64,000 nucleotides of DNA, taken from NCBI GenBank assembly GCA_035771165.1, contig JAWNZC010000176.1, positions 451,501-515,500 on the forward strand. Direction: 5' to 3'. The DNA is from Paragorgia papillata (taxonomy: Eukaryota; Cnidaria; Anthozoa; Scleralcyonacea; Coralliidae). The notes beneath the pieces were generated by a model. That model was not told the DNA's origin, did no database searches, and worked only from the letters and a program-made list of their open reading frames with translations. The translations under genes and the position numbers were made by a program. This document shows, one piece after another, positions 22,979 through 34,889 of the stretch (positions are counted from its first letter, which is position 1; each line of letters opens with the position of its first letter).

Positions 22979-23336
22979 TTCGCCAAACAACTCAAGCCCC
23001 TAACGGCTAACGAAACGCTTGATGAGTTCCACACACGCCTACGAACGATGGCCGAGACATGTTAATTTAACGATGTGGAGTTTGAAATCGAGGAGCAGAT
23101 AATTATTGGGGGAACGTCGTCAAAGATTCGTAAACGTGCTCTACGCGAGCCGACGTTTGACTTGAAAGCAATGCTCTTGGATGGACGACTCGACGAGCAG
23201 AGTTCTTACCAAGCAAAAGAAATCGAATCGAAAGAAGTAGTCGATGCGGCGACAAACAAACTCGATTTAAACAACGCTAAAGTCGCTACAACCTGTCGAT
23301 ATTGTGGGCGTGCATTTCCTCACGACGGCTGTTGGC
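22979..23336 (+). pseudogene. gag: Ty3/Gypsy-like gag fragment (capsid end and first knuckle)
   Basis: Starts abruptly at the truncated tandem unit. It encodes NETLDEFHTRLRTMAETC, a stop codon (TAA near 23064), then FEIEEQIIIGGTSSKIRKRAL and LREPTFDL, the typical C-terminal capsid region of Ty3/Gypsy gag. It ends with CRYCGRAFPHDG, the start of the first zinc finger. It is cut at GCTGTTGGC by a MITE (23337) followed by a large element (23765). The remainder of a gag of the same kind, with the second knuckle, resumes at 29949 on the same strand. LTRs are not seen. Inactive because of the stop and insertions. Confidence 0.8.
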
Positions 23337-23755
23337 TAGCCTGCGTAGCAAGCGTTCTGTTCTGGGGGAGAGAGTTGAGAGGGGCAGCAGAAAGAGGCTT
23401 GAGAGGCGCCCGTGGTGCGCGCGCGAGAGGCGAGAAAAAATAAGGCGAGGCGAGAGGAGCGCGCGTTAATCAACGTTAATTTCCGGAACAGTTTTTCATT
23501 GGTTATTTGAAGAGGTGTTGATTATAAGTTCCAGTCATATTTACTTAAAAATTGTCTCGTTTATGAATAGGATTTTGGCAGGCGTTCCTTCGGCTTTCCC
23601 CCCCAATTCTTCTCCCGCCCCCCCCCCCTATTTTCTTCTCGCCTCGCTTTATTTTTTCTCGCCTCTCGCGCGCGCTCCACTGGCGCCTCTCAAGCCTATT
23701 TCTGCTGCCCCTCTCAACTCTCTCCCCCAGAACAGAACGCCTGCTACGCAGGCTA
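23337..23755. mobile_element. 419-bp TAGCCTGCG MITE inserted in gag, 9-bp TSD
   Basis: Ends TAGCCTGCGTAGCA and its complement; TIRs of roughly 80-120 bp (GTTCTGGGGGAGAGAGTTGA and complement). Flanks GCTGTTGGC (23328-23336) and GCTGTTGCC (23756-23764) form a 9-bp duplication with one mismatch. The interior has GAGAGGCGAGAAAA words and no ORF of substance. Confidence 0.88.
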
Positions 23756-23807
23756 GCTGTTGCCTGGCCTCCTTCGCAGGCCTTCTTTGCGGGCCTCGAT
23801 ATTTTCG

Positions 23808-24839
23808 TCCCCCACTAAGGTCTGCTCAAACGAGCAACACATTCCGTTCCGAGAGATTGACCAATCAGAGATAGGCTCCTAAAATCTGGGAGGCTGACCT
23901 TCACCTTGGCCATGTATACATTATACAACATGACCGAGCTTGATGAAAGTTAACCGATCTAAATTCATATGAAAGGGAGGGGTTGATGTGGTATATTTAT
24001 AATTATAGTGAAGATGGAGTATTTATATAGGACCGATACAAAGAACACCTGTAAATGAGACTACTGCGACGGTTCTGCGACGGATTCGTTGGACAACGAA
24101 AGAAAATGTGAATCGGCGAATCCGATACCATGCATCTACAGCTATAGACCTTGAGGTTTGAGCTGACTGTTTTAACCAATATTTCGAAGACTATTGCTTA
24201 TACGGTTTAGTAAAAATTTTGCGTAAATATAGAATCAATAAGATGATGTTGTAACTGTGAATCGCGATATGAATACATGTGCATGAAATAAAGTTAAAAG
24301 CGTCACTGGAATATATGAAGCTGGCCAGACATCCAGGTAAATAATTATTATCCGCTAGATACATTTCGCCGACACTTGTAGCTTTTTTAAAGCTTTTCGC
24401 ACAGATTTATTTACACGACCAGCAAGAACATATTCATAATGCCATTCTTCGTAAATTTTGTAAAGCTCTGAGCTATAGTAAGCGAAATATTAGTTACTAA
24501 TTTGGGCAGTCGCTTCAGACGCTATAAAACCTTTAACACCTTTGAGCTTTTGTTTACAATCTTAAATTTCTCTCAACGCTCTTACCCTTTACACTGACTT
24601 TCACGCTTATTTGTTTGCATATATAGGCAGCAAGAACATAGTCAAAACAGTATTCTTCGTAAATTTCGTTAAGTTCTAGGCTAAACTTTTCAAAATATTA
24701 GCTTTCGACTAAACAAATTACACATAACAATACCAGCCCAGGACGGCTTTATTTAGCACGACAATGGTGTAATTTCATTGGTCCATGTACACAAAGGGAA
24801 CGGAATGTGTTGCTCGTTTGAGCAGACCTTAGTGGGGGA
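23808..24839. mobile_element. 1.03-kb TIR element nested in the left TIR
   Basis: A perfect ~43-bp TIR starting TCCCCCACTAAGGTCTGC and ending CATTCCGTTCC at the left; its complement is at the right. The interior is AT-rich and noncoding, with two similar blocks (about 24420-24480 and 24625-24690: ACATATTCATAATG/AGTCAAAACAGTATTCTTCG then GTAAATTT). Flanks are TTTTCG and CGTAACC. The corresponding uninterrupted place at about 14203-14215 reads TTTTCGTCCCCCATAACC. Nonautonomous DNA transposon. Confidence 0.85.
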
Positions 24840-25161
24840 CGTAACCTGAATGTCAGGCCTTTATTTGTTCCCGCCTTCCGCTAAACCCGGCAGCGCGGGC
24901 AGAGGTGCGGGCGAGCGAGAAGGCGAGAAAAATAAAGGCCTGAGGAAACTCTTAACAAAACTGAGGGGACTCCGTCCATCTCATGGACGGGAGCTCTGAT
25001 TGGCTGACTAATTGAAGTAAGGATTTTGATTGGTTCATTCAGATAAACAACTGCCCAAAGGTGCACCGTCAAGGTGCACACCGTGACAAGGTCATCGCCA
25101 TTTCTCGAATGTGTTTATCGTGTACGTTTCTGTGACCAATTCATTCATTTAATAATTTATT

Positions 25162-25562
25162 ATGTCGGAAAATCAAACCATAGGAGGATTTTTCGAAACC
25201 GCTTTGTTAAATTCATTGACACATTTCGGCTATGAGTCTTTGAAACCAGAACAAACGACGTGCATTCGAAAGCTCGCTGTTGACAGCCAAGATGTCTTTG
25301 CTGTTTTGCCCACTGGTTTCGGTAAAAGTCTGATATATATCAGATATTGCCATTTGTGTTCTCTGAACTTCATCGACTTCAACATGGCACGGTGAGGAAT
25401 TTCGTTGTAGCAGGTGGAGACCTTGCGAAAAGCAGTCTACTTGGGTCCTTCGTTCGATGATCAGGGGCGATGGCTACTGAAGGCACGTAAAGCCGATGCG
25501 AAAGTCCAAATTGTTTATGGCAGTGCTGAACAATGGTTGTCAGAAATTAAAGTGGACCCGTA
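25162..25562 (+). pseudogene. RecQ-like helicase N-terminal fragment
   Basis: Starts MSENQTIGGFFETALLNSL and runs through HFGYESLKPEQTTCIRKLA (RecQ motif 0, F-Y-LKPEQ) to VFAVLPTGFGKSLIY (motif I, the Walker A P-loop GFGKS). The frame breaks after the P-loop. A second frame carries HGTVRNFVVAGGDL and a third KARKADAKVQIVYGSAEQWL, plausible as the following SF2 core. Motif II (DEAH/DEVH) and the helicase C domain are absent; the sequence ends at the short TAGCC fragment at 25606. RecQ-family proteins are ATP-dependent 3'-5' DNA helicases. Short RecQ-like genes are multicopy in cnidarian genomes; here the copy lies within the 6.2-kb TAGCC element. Inactive. Confidence 0.75.
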
Positions 25563-25605
25563 AGTTACAAAACGGGAATCTCGGAACAGTTAGTCACTAT
25601 GTGGA

Positions 25606-25696
25606 TAGCCTGCATAGCAGGCGTTTCAGTAGGGGATGGGGGCGACAAAACGGGAGTGGGCGAGGCGGAGGGGAGGAAACGCCTGCCGCCATGCTA
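25606..25696. mobile_element. 91-bp TAGCCTGC short element
   Basis: TAGCCTGCATAGCAGGCGTT at the left and GAAACGCCTGCCGCCATGCTA at the right pair imperfectly around a GGGGCGAGGCGGAGGGG-like core. Related members lie at 14875-14950 and 29163-29245 (opposite orientation). No target duplication is visible. It follows the RecQ-like fragment directly. Confidence 0.6.
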
Positions 25697-26616
25697 TTCA
25701 AAAAAAAACTCCACCCCCTTTTCTCAATTATGACATGAACCAATCACGTACGAGAAATATCATATGAAAAATGTTTACTTCCTGTCAACTGATTTCATGT
25801 TGCAACTTGCGACTTGCGAGTATAGAATATAGATAGCGAAACTCTTTACAGAATTATTCAGAGAATGTCGTAATGTTTGCTGACATCTGTGTGATCTTGT
25901 GTGATCTAGAATTTAGACCTAATTAGAACAGGTTTGCGACAACAAAACTCGTTGAACAGAATGCAGCCGAGGGAAATATATATAACCACACGGAATATGA
26001 CGGAATTTAATAACACGGTAAGCAAGGAACCACATTTAAGAGCACTCCTAACACTTTACGTAATTTTGATTGAGTCACAACATATTACCAATCGAAACTA
26101 TTAGATAAAAATCTATAAAATCGTTCTTGATTCGAAATTCATGTCTGTAAACCGCGTTCGCTGCCAAAGTTCGCGGCTAGACTTTGGCGACGGCAAACCA
26201 CAACACGGCTTTATATACATAAAATAAGCGAGGATTTTCCCACACCGACAAAACAACGCCAAGCTACTAAGGTTAATTAATGTAAAAGCACTAAGATATG
26301 TATTCAATTTGATGTAGTGTGCGTTTGACCCATAAATATAGTTTGACCATGCACGGTTTGATCCTGGCTATACAACGTCTTGAAGTAAACGAAGTTTGTC
26401 TTAAATGCAACAATAGTGCTACGTATGAAACATATTTACCTTGCGAATGGAGTATTTCTGTTTCTGTTTTAAAACAAACTGACAAGCGCGACTAAAATTA
26501 GGAATAAAACTTTATAGAGGAGCGTTCATTATCTTCGGAGTTGGCAGACAACAAGCTAAATGTCACTCTACAGCTTACCGGAAGAGAATTTGTCAATATT
26601 AGCCAATGAGATCGCT
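25697..26616. other. noncoding part of the 6.2-kb element
   Basis: AT-rich, no recognised motif. A ~57-residue open frame starting MSLYSLPEENLSILANEIAA at 26560 runs into the following inverted-repeat element and has no known domain; low coding likelihood. Confidence 0.4.
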
Positions 26617-29159
26617 GCGTTCGTGGACGAACCACTGATCTCTATAAAAGGACTGGATAGCGCATCTATTGTTTCTCGCGCCCTAATTTTGATGCCGGAA
26701 GTGAGCAGCGGCGGCCATCTTACTAGGACCCACTTGGGTCCTAAACAATATGGCGTACATAGGAGTGGAAAGCAGTTTAACGACGTTTTTTGCCAAATTC
26801 GAGAAGTTTGCGAAGATTTACCACCGAATTAAGGTTCGTAATCTTATTTTATATAATAGTTAAGTGTTTTAAACTCTTTATTCCTTTTACAAAGGCTTTT
26901 TTTTGCGAAAGATACCTGCCTATGTATTTGCTTCACGAATCACGGTATTAACAAAATAGTTGGTAAACAAATGTCTTCCAAGTCCGCACGTGTACTTGTT
27001 TCTCTCTTTATTTTGTAGTACAAACGCCGTATTATTAAATGGTTTTCTGTGATGGGTTTCCTTTATGTTTTGATTGATTTATTGCCGAGTAATCCAAACG
27101 GGAATTCAAATTTGGAAAAGTTCTAGCATAAAACCTTATAGTCCATTTGCCACCTTATATGTTTCTTTAATAGGCAACCTTGTTGCCATCAGAAGTGTAT
27201 TGTTTTTTTATGGTTTTGTACTCACATAGATCTATAGAAATAAATTAGCTTGCAATGCAATTTATACAATGAAGGCCTTCATGGAGGCATAAATAATAGT
27301 GAGATATTATAAAGTATGACTTGTCTTTTTGAGTTATACCACTAAAGTTGGATCATAATTTTTGCTTTAAATGGTTGGCTTTTCAATGAAAACCCAGCTA
27401 AACTTTACATTTTTTACAAGTAAATGCACCTGTTGATATTACCATTTCTGCAAAGTGTCTGGGATGCCAACTAAAACTCTAACAGTATCCCAGACACTCT
27501 ACAAGTTTATTATTACATAAATGAAATATAATTTCCTGTATTGACTGATAGGATTAATAGCCACCTGCAAATAAATATTCACAACAAAACAGCAAGAGCA
27601 TTTGCATAATCTATTTTTAATGTTTCTATATTTGAAAATACATTATCATTAATTCTCTTGTTTTGGTTGAAGCTACTTTCAATGACACATCTTGATGTTC
27701 AGGGCTTCTCATAATCCCATCATAGAATTCTCTTGTCAATATAAACTCTATGTTTTGGGGACTTTTGCCCTTATCAAATGCATTGCAATGGACTCAGTAC
27801 AGCAAAATTTGGGTTTGCCATCTTGAGAAGGAAACCACAGCCAACCTTTGTGGTAAAAACCCAGTTAAAGTCAGTTACTATAGTGTTCTTTGGAAGACAA
27901 GTAATGCTAATTGTGGTAAAAAACTAAATATTTACTTAAAATTATAGAAATGCCACACCACATATAGAAGCTTTTAATATATACATGCATACAGTGTAAC
28001 AAAAATCAACTGAACCCTTAACCTTGTGATCACTTTTGAAATCTCTCTAATCATTGAACAGCAATAACTATTATAATAACAGAGCAAATGTTACATAGGG
28101 TTACAATCTGTATCCAGATTAACACCTGAGCCACTGGACTACAAAATAAAATACATGTATTAAAAGCTGATACTAAAGCCAAGTCAATTATGTATGTGCA
28201 CAACCTGTAAAGGTAATAAACTAAAGATTACAGTCTTACTAAGATGATAGAGCAAAGATCACTTGCAGCAAGTTTTGATGACTAGTGAGATATGCTGAAC
28301 TACTGAACTAGATAAGCAAGGGTAGCAAACTGACAAATAGAAAAATACACATGCTGCCTAAGTGGTGATTGAAAGAGTCAAACTGAAAATACTACATTAG
28401 AAAACCATGTGAACCACTGAACCGTTTGAAGTAGCACAAACTTACTTTGGTTATTTAAAACAAGCATCTAATTTATGGGTCCATGAGAGTGTAGCACCCA
28501 TTTATAGTAAATGAGTCATTGACCAGTTAGTAAAATCAAGGGTCCAAATTAAAATACTAATTCAAAAAGACAAGTTATAATTAATATCTCACTGAATTTA
28601 TGCGTTCACGTTAAAGATTTTTACTAAGTTATATAAATTGCATGTATAAGGTTTTAATATGCTAAAACTTTTCCAAATTTGAATTCCCATTTGGATTTAA
28701 TAATCGGCAATAAATCAATCAAAACTTAAAGGAAACCCATCACAGTAAACCATTTAATAACACGGCGTTTATACTACAAAATAAAGAGAGAAACAAGTAC
28801 ACATGCGGACTTGGAAGACATTTGTTTACCGACTATTTTGTTAATACCGTGATTCGTGAAGCAAATACATAGGCAGGTATCTTTCGCAAAAAAAGCCTTT
28901 GTAAAAGGAATAAAGAGTTAAAAACACTTAACTATTATATAAAATAAGATTACGAACCTTAATTTGGTGGTAAATCTTAGCAAACTTCCCGAATTTGGCG
29001 AAAAACGTCGTTAAATTGCTTTCCACTCCTATGTACGCCATATTGTTTAGGACCCAAGTGGGTCCTAGTAAGATGGCCGCCGCTGCTCACTTCCGGCATC
29101 ACTTCCTGAACAATAGATGCTCTATCCAGTCCTTTTATAGAGATCAGTGGGACGAACGC
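26617..29159. mobile_element. 2.5-kb element with ~510-bp inverted repeats
   Basis: 26617-27130 (from GCGTTCGT through AGCAGCGGCGGCCATCTTAC and AGGACCCACTTGGGTCCTAA) is matched inverted by 28645-29159 with modest divergence. The middle 1.5 kb (27130-28645) is AT-rich and noncoding, with a short unconvincing ORF at 27750. The right end coincides with the inner edge of the large inverted-repeat arm. Foldback-type element; no target duplication found. Confidence 0.75.
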
Positions 29160-29948
29160 ATATTTTTTTTCTGAATAGCGTGGCGGCAGGCGTTTCCTCA
29201 GCTCGCCTCGCCCCTCCCACTACCGGAACGCCTGCACTGATGTGGATGACTGAGTTTATACGGTTGAGACGTGTTTATAATTATGTATCAATATATTAAA
29301 TGGCCTACCTGCATTCTAAAATTTCAATTCTAAAACTGTATAAAATAATTCCCAAACTATTGCGTTTGTTTTTAATATAAAACATTCAGATCCAGTCGAG
29401 CGTTTTCTCCAACGTTCTAGCCTGTGCTACAAAATTATATATTTTATTAATTTAGTCGAAACTATATCAAGGCGGCTATCAAATCGTGTTTATCTTTTAT
29501 TGTATACTCTCAAATTGTCAAATTTCTCGGTTTCTTATCATATTTTCCAATTCTTCGACTTCTTCTCTAGATCGGGTCTAGATACCATGGACAAACGCCT
29601 TCAATTCGAGCTCGTGTATTTATTGCAAGTCTACCTAGACTAGTCTGGACTAAAACCAGACGCGGAGAAAGACTATATATTTATGTGGGATGAAATCAAA
29701 ACATACGCTTTGTTCTTTTGATAACTCATATCAATCATACTCGTTCATGTTTAAAAATAGCAAAGTGGGCGGAAGACAGTTTTGTTAAGAGTTTCCTCAG
29801 GCCTTTATTTTTCTCGCCTTCTCGCTCGCCCGCACCTCTGCCCGCGCTGCCGGATTTAGCGGAAGGCGGGAACAAATAAAGGCCTGACATTCAGGTTATG
29901 GGGGACGAAAATATCGAGGCCCGCAAAGAAGGCCTGCGAAGGAGGCTA

Positions 29949-30158
29949 GCTTTTGCCCAGCGAAAGGTAAAACTTGTAATAACTGCGGGAAAGCAAATCA
30001 CTTTGCTAAAGTCTGCAAAAGTAAGTCTCGGAGAGCAAGATACAACGCTCAGAAGTCACAACAACCGCGGAATGCTCAAAAGAAAGTGTTAAACCCCCTG
30101 GCTAAAGACGCAAGTTCGGATTTTGACGAAAAATATTTATATACGATGACGGCCAAAC
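29949..30158 (+). pseudogene. gag: Ty3/Gypsy-like gag C-terminal fragment with zinc knuckle (right arm)
   Basis: Continues the gag type of 22979-23336 on the same strand beyond the 6.2-kb insertion. It has a CCHC knuckle CNNCGKANHFAKVC at about 29975-30016, a basic linker and an acidic DFDEKYLYTM segment. It ends at a TAGCCTGCGTGC sequence (30159) that looks like the start of another TAGCC element, beyond which the protease is not found. Together with the upstream piece and the near-identical 9-bp flanks this indicates one gag copy split by insertion. Mirrored at 13953-14162. Confidence 0.78.
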
Positions 30159-30380
30159 TAGCCTGCGTGCAGCCTCTACCCGATTTTGAAATTATCGGGT
30201 TTCAAAATCGGGTATTCTTTAAAAGCTCGTTAATAATTCATGAGGAAAACACAAAGGAAAATCATGACCGTGACGTGTCTCTATATGTGATAGAGACACG
30301 CTCGCTATTTTCGATGAACTTTTTCTTCGATTTTGCGGTTCAGACAACTTCAATTTTCAAAATTGATTTCTATATGAGCT
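30159..30380. mobile_element. TAGCCTGCG-starting segment with nested palindromes
   Basis: Starts TAGCCTGCGTGCAGCC directly after gag. Contains ACCCGATTTTGAAATTATCG with its inverted partner and CGTGTCTCTATATGTGATAG with partner AGAGACACG. The far TAGCC end and a second copy of the flank CGGCCAAAC were not found, so the element is incomplete or its end was missed. The left-arm copy (to 13952) has TAGCGTGCG, one substitution. Confidence 0.45.
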
Positions 30381-33300
30381 TATTATATGGATTTAAATAA
30401 CTCGCGTACGTGTTTTATCAGATCTAAAACACCCGGCTATCGCCTCGTGTTTTAAATCTGATAAAACACTCCTGCTCGTTATTTAAATAGTACGTAATCT
30501 TTGTGTTCCCCTGAGCAAAATTGCAATATATTTTAGCGTTCCAAAATTTCATCTTCGTGAATGTACTTTTTTGCTGTCAGAGTTGGTAAGCATTTGCCGA
30601 AAGTGACGTCGCTATAGGAGTGAGCTTTTGAAAAAATAGAGTTTTTATAATATATGACAATTATTCACCGAAGTCGAGGTGAATATCGGTGAATATTTGC
30701 CGAGGCGAAGCCGAGGTAAATATATTCACCAATATTCACCGAGACTGAGGTGAATAATTGTTATAGTATAATATTTCGGAGGTGAATATCCAAGGAAGTT
30801 AAAACACACGTTTATAAATGTATTAGTTTATCTTATCTTGATCTTGGAAATTGAATGTTGAATCTTTTCTTCACTCAGTCACTTTCAAAAGCACGGCTTA
30901 ATACGATCAAAACTCTTCCAAAATAAAAAATAATTACGACAAAACATTTCCTTACCTTTAGACAGTTGTATCTCCAAGCTATTCGATGTATACAGTCTAT
31001 TTGTCCTGAGTTATTTGAGCAGTTTTGACGATATGTTCGCTTTAAAAGTACGGTCGCCATTTTTCCCCTCGAAAACCTCTTTCTAGTGATGTTATTTTGT
31101 GATGTTATATTCACCGCCTGGCGCGGTGAATATAATGATTTATGAAGAAATTTTTAACCAATCAAATGTCCGGAATCTTTATATTCACCTCTGAAATTAT
31201 ACTATAATATAATTATGCTTCTTTCTCGTTATTCCTTGTATTTATGCACCAACGAAAAGAATTAAGTGAAAAATAGATGCGTAATGTTGCAAACATCAAA
31301 AAGCCTTTGGCGACGTAAGTAGTTACCAACTTTGACACTTCGACAGGTGAAATATGCACTTTTATAAAAATAGGTATGTCTGCTAGTGAGTTGTTATGAT
31401 ATAAGTGTAGCGTTAAGCATCGATTAGGGTTAGAATTTTTCTTAGATCATTGAATCGTTAACATTCGAAAATAATGCGAAGTTCCGTTCCGTAGAATAAT
31501 GAAGCCTTCGCAAGTATTTGCGACAAATGTAAATAGCTTAAAACCAGCGAGAACGCGACGCTTATATGACACATCAACTACGCGCGTACGTGCTTTTCGA
31601 ATTACGCTTATTAGAAATACCGAAAATCACCCAACTGAACAAAATTGAAATAATTTAAACTTTACCTTTGCTGCTCCAGTCAAAGATTTACAGGAAATTG
31701 ATTTTTATATCTAATCTCATCGAGTATGTCCACTGAAGATATCGTCCACAAGTTTTCTTGAATTTCCTAAGATGAAGAAAAAGTAAACTTACTTAGCCTA
31801 ACCTGCTGTACAAACTGCCTAAGTTCTTAATATTAAGGACATGCACGACTCGAACCCACAACCTTCCAAATGCTGTATAGCCAGACGCTCCAACCAGGGT
31901 GTTCACGGTATTTATACCTGGGACGAATATTTATCTTTATGTCAATCTCGTACCCAGAGCCTGCGATCCTTTTGGTCATTACCAAGAAACGGGTCATTAC
32001 CAAGAAACGGCTTTGGGAAACTCCGATGAAACTTGTCATCTGATACAGTAAAATTTCAAATAATGTTCACGTTGCTAACTTGTTAATCGATTACTCGACG
32101 TTCTGTAACACATAATTATACACGACAGACCCAAAATACAATTGAACACATCAAATAATTCAAAACAGCAAAAATCACGACAGTTTACAAGTTAAAACTA
32201 TTATTCTCATTTCGTCGCCAAGCAAACATCCATCGTCTCACTCGTGTCGCCATTCTTCGCAGTTTCGTCTCAGAACTTTAAAATTATATTAGAGATCTGA
32301 ATACAAGGTCGCCGTGTAGTTTAGCCAAAATTCCTGACAGAAAGTACAATTCCTTACCTGAGCGGTTGAGCCGATCACTGCGGAGTGCCGACGGCGACGC
32401 GGACATATAAAACACTCTCGTCAAATCGTCTGGTTGACGATTTAGAGAAAAGCTAAGAAATACCATTTGTATCGCAACGCTTTGTCAAGAGCTTTGTAAA
32501 ACATACTGGGCCATAACATTCTTTATCAGTAAACAAATATTTTCCCTGGTCTTCGAACAAGCTAAAGATCGTCGACGACAGTAAGAAATTATAGGGAAGT
32601 GGGAACCAGAGGACTGGGAACAAAAACCCAATTTTGTCCTTTTTTTCATCGGATCGTAGGCTCTGGGTACTGGTTGTGCTACTTAGTCACAAGTCCCTTT
32701 GTGTCATTTCTCCGAAGAAATAGCTATTAATTTTATATTCTTGACTGCCTTTCAAACCTCATGTTCTGTATAAAGCTCTTTTAAATTGTACATACAAAAG
32801 CGAGATTTGAATAGAAACGCATATATTTTGATCTAAAAAAATATGAATTACATTCCTCAAATGTCAAATAAAAGACAGTCACAAATATTTCACCTAAAAC
32901 TCAACTTATGGTGATATAAAATAGCAAAACAAAATTATTACCTTTATTATTGTTAGAATCTTATTTATTAATTTATTTCTAGCTGTCCTTTCTTTCCTAG
33001 CTCAAATTCATGCAGGGTTTTCCCTTCTAATTCTTGTATTTGTTAATGGTTTGAAAACTTAATTGAAACATGTGCTTTTGAGACTACAATCCTAGACAAA
33101 ACACACGTGGACAAAGCGCGCGCTTTTTGTATTATTATTAAGAATTTTAATTGGAACCAAAATTATACGGTCTACCCCCTCCCCCAGTCAATGTTGGTGA
33201 TTGTTGATGCGCAAAATCATCAGCCTTTTTTGGCTAGTCATGGAATAATACAACATTGATGTTGGGGAAGGGGAAGGAACGTTTTATTTAGCTAGAAGTT

Positions 33301-33554
33301 CAAAAAAGAAAGAAAGTAAATAATTAACGTTGAAAAATTTGCATTGTCCACACAATTTTGTCCAGGATTGTAGCATTGTAGCAAAGAGTAGCAAAGAATT
33401 GAAATACAAGCTAAAGGATTTTGTCAAGATTGGATAATGTAGACTACTTCATAAATTCTTAAAATAGATAGTGAGGTCTGGCAATCATAATCATGTTATT
33501 TTATGTGAGAGGCCATGGTTAGGACCTGTTTGGTTTTCAAGGTAGGGTTACCCC

Positions 33555-34022
33555 TAGCCTGCGTCGCAGCCGGACGTGTTTTGAAATTGAAACCCGTTAT
33601 AGTCCGTCTGCGGACCAGCGGTCCAGCGACCAAATTCGTGTTCTGACTCCCTGCGAGTTTGCAAGGTTTTTTATAATCGCTTGTAATTGGCGCTTGTCGT
33701 CAGTTGTTGTTATACGGCGCTACGTGATTGGTCAAGCGACATGTAATGTATATTTTAAAAGGATTACAAAAAGATTCACGAGAGATTTTTAATAGGAGCT
33801 GGACGTGGACAATTTGATGTCATTTGAAGCTGAAAAGTCTCGCGTTTAATTTAAGGCGCACGAGTTGTTTCATCTGTCGTATTTGTATTCAGAAGCTGAA
33901 GAAAACGAAGAGTATTGCTAATCCAAATGTGCAGGCGTCCAGAACACGAATTTGGTCGCTGGTCCACAGACGGACTATATCGGGTTTCAATTTCAAAGCA
34001 CGTCCGGCTGCGACGCAGGCTA
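33555..34022. mobile_element. 468-bp TAGCCTGCG MITE (right arm copy)
   Basis: Reverse-complement counterpart of 10087-10554 in the right arm. Its flanks carry the same 9-bp duplication on this strand, GGTTACCCC at 33546-33554 and 34023-34031. It is shared by both arms, so it was inserted before the inverted duplication. Confidence 0.9.
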
Positions 34023-34889
34023 GGTTACCCCTGGGTCAAAGTTATCACCCTGCTACTTGGGTCGACTCCATTAGATGTGGTTACCAAGCACTAATGACAA
34101 GACGCCTGGTACATGTAAAATGTTGTCCTGGGTAGGCGAGTTTAATAACCCTACCAGCTACTAGGGTAAAGCGATAGGGCTATCCTGGCACCCGGGTTAC
34201 CCTGGTGTCCTTGTAAATACAACAAACAAAAAAAACAAAACAGGAAATGTATGAGAGCTACATGTAGGGTAACCAGCGTGCTAGAGTAACCCAGTTGTGG
34301 CTAGGGTAACCCTACCTCCTTGTAAACAAGCCCTTAGTATAGAGACTGAGTCAGGCCTACAGCGTTTTTGAATTTGACATAGTATTTAAATGTTTTAGGT
34401 CTCAGGCATCTGGGAATTGCCTATACAGCTCTGTTTCGAGCTCTTGCATAGAGTGAAATGGTCCAACCTGCAGTATGGCTATCAGTTACATATAAAATAT
34501 TTGAAGTCATGAATCTTATTAAATATTTGAAGTAGATGTATAGTATTGTATCTGTTGTTTATTTCTTGGTAAAAATAATTAAATCTGCTATTTTAATTAC
34601 TGTAACATACTGGTATAAATTGTAAAATTGTTTCTCAAATGAAATATAAAAATGAAACAATTTCCATTTGGACAAAATAATTTTTGGACACGGTGGTACT
34701 TAGAAAATGCAAATTTTCTTCACTGTAGTGCCCTCAGAATGCAGAAAATAGCATTTCAGACCCAAAATTTAAACATTTTCTGGGGAGCATGACCGCCTCG
34801 TCCCCCCAGAACCCAAATAGTTTGGACTAAGGTGACAAAAATCCTAGATCCGCCCCTGGCATGTAACGCATTATTATGCCATACTGTAC

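Larger units (their letters stand above)
23765..29948. mobile_element. 6.2-kb TAGCC-ended element carrying a RecQ-like ORF
   Basis: The left end TGGCCTCCTTCGCAGGCC and right end (complement of TAGCCTCCTTCGCAGGCC) form a TIR that continues inward ~170 bp through CTTTGCGGGCCTCGATATTT and the GGCCTTTATTT palindrome to CTTAACAAAACTG. The left TIR is interrupted by a 1-kb TIR element (23808-24839). Flanks are GCTGTTGCC (23756-23764) and GCTTTTGCC (29949-29957), 8 of 9 matching, both within gag. Inside are a broken RecQ-like helicase ORF, a short related fragment (25606-25696) and a 2.5-kb inverted-repeat element (26617-29159). No transposase is recognisable. The right ~790 bp belong to the large inverted repeat. 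Confidence 0.65.

Noticed and set aside
23515..23874. 119-codon Pro/Ala/Ser-rich ORF across the MITE right TIR
   Set aside because: It crosses the boundary between two mobile elements and derives from C-rich TIR sequence.
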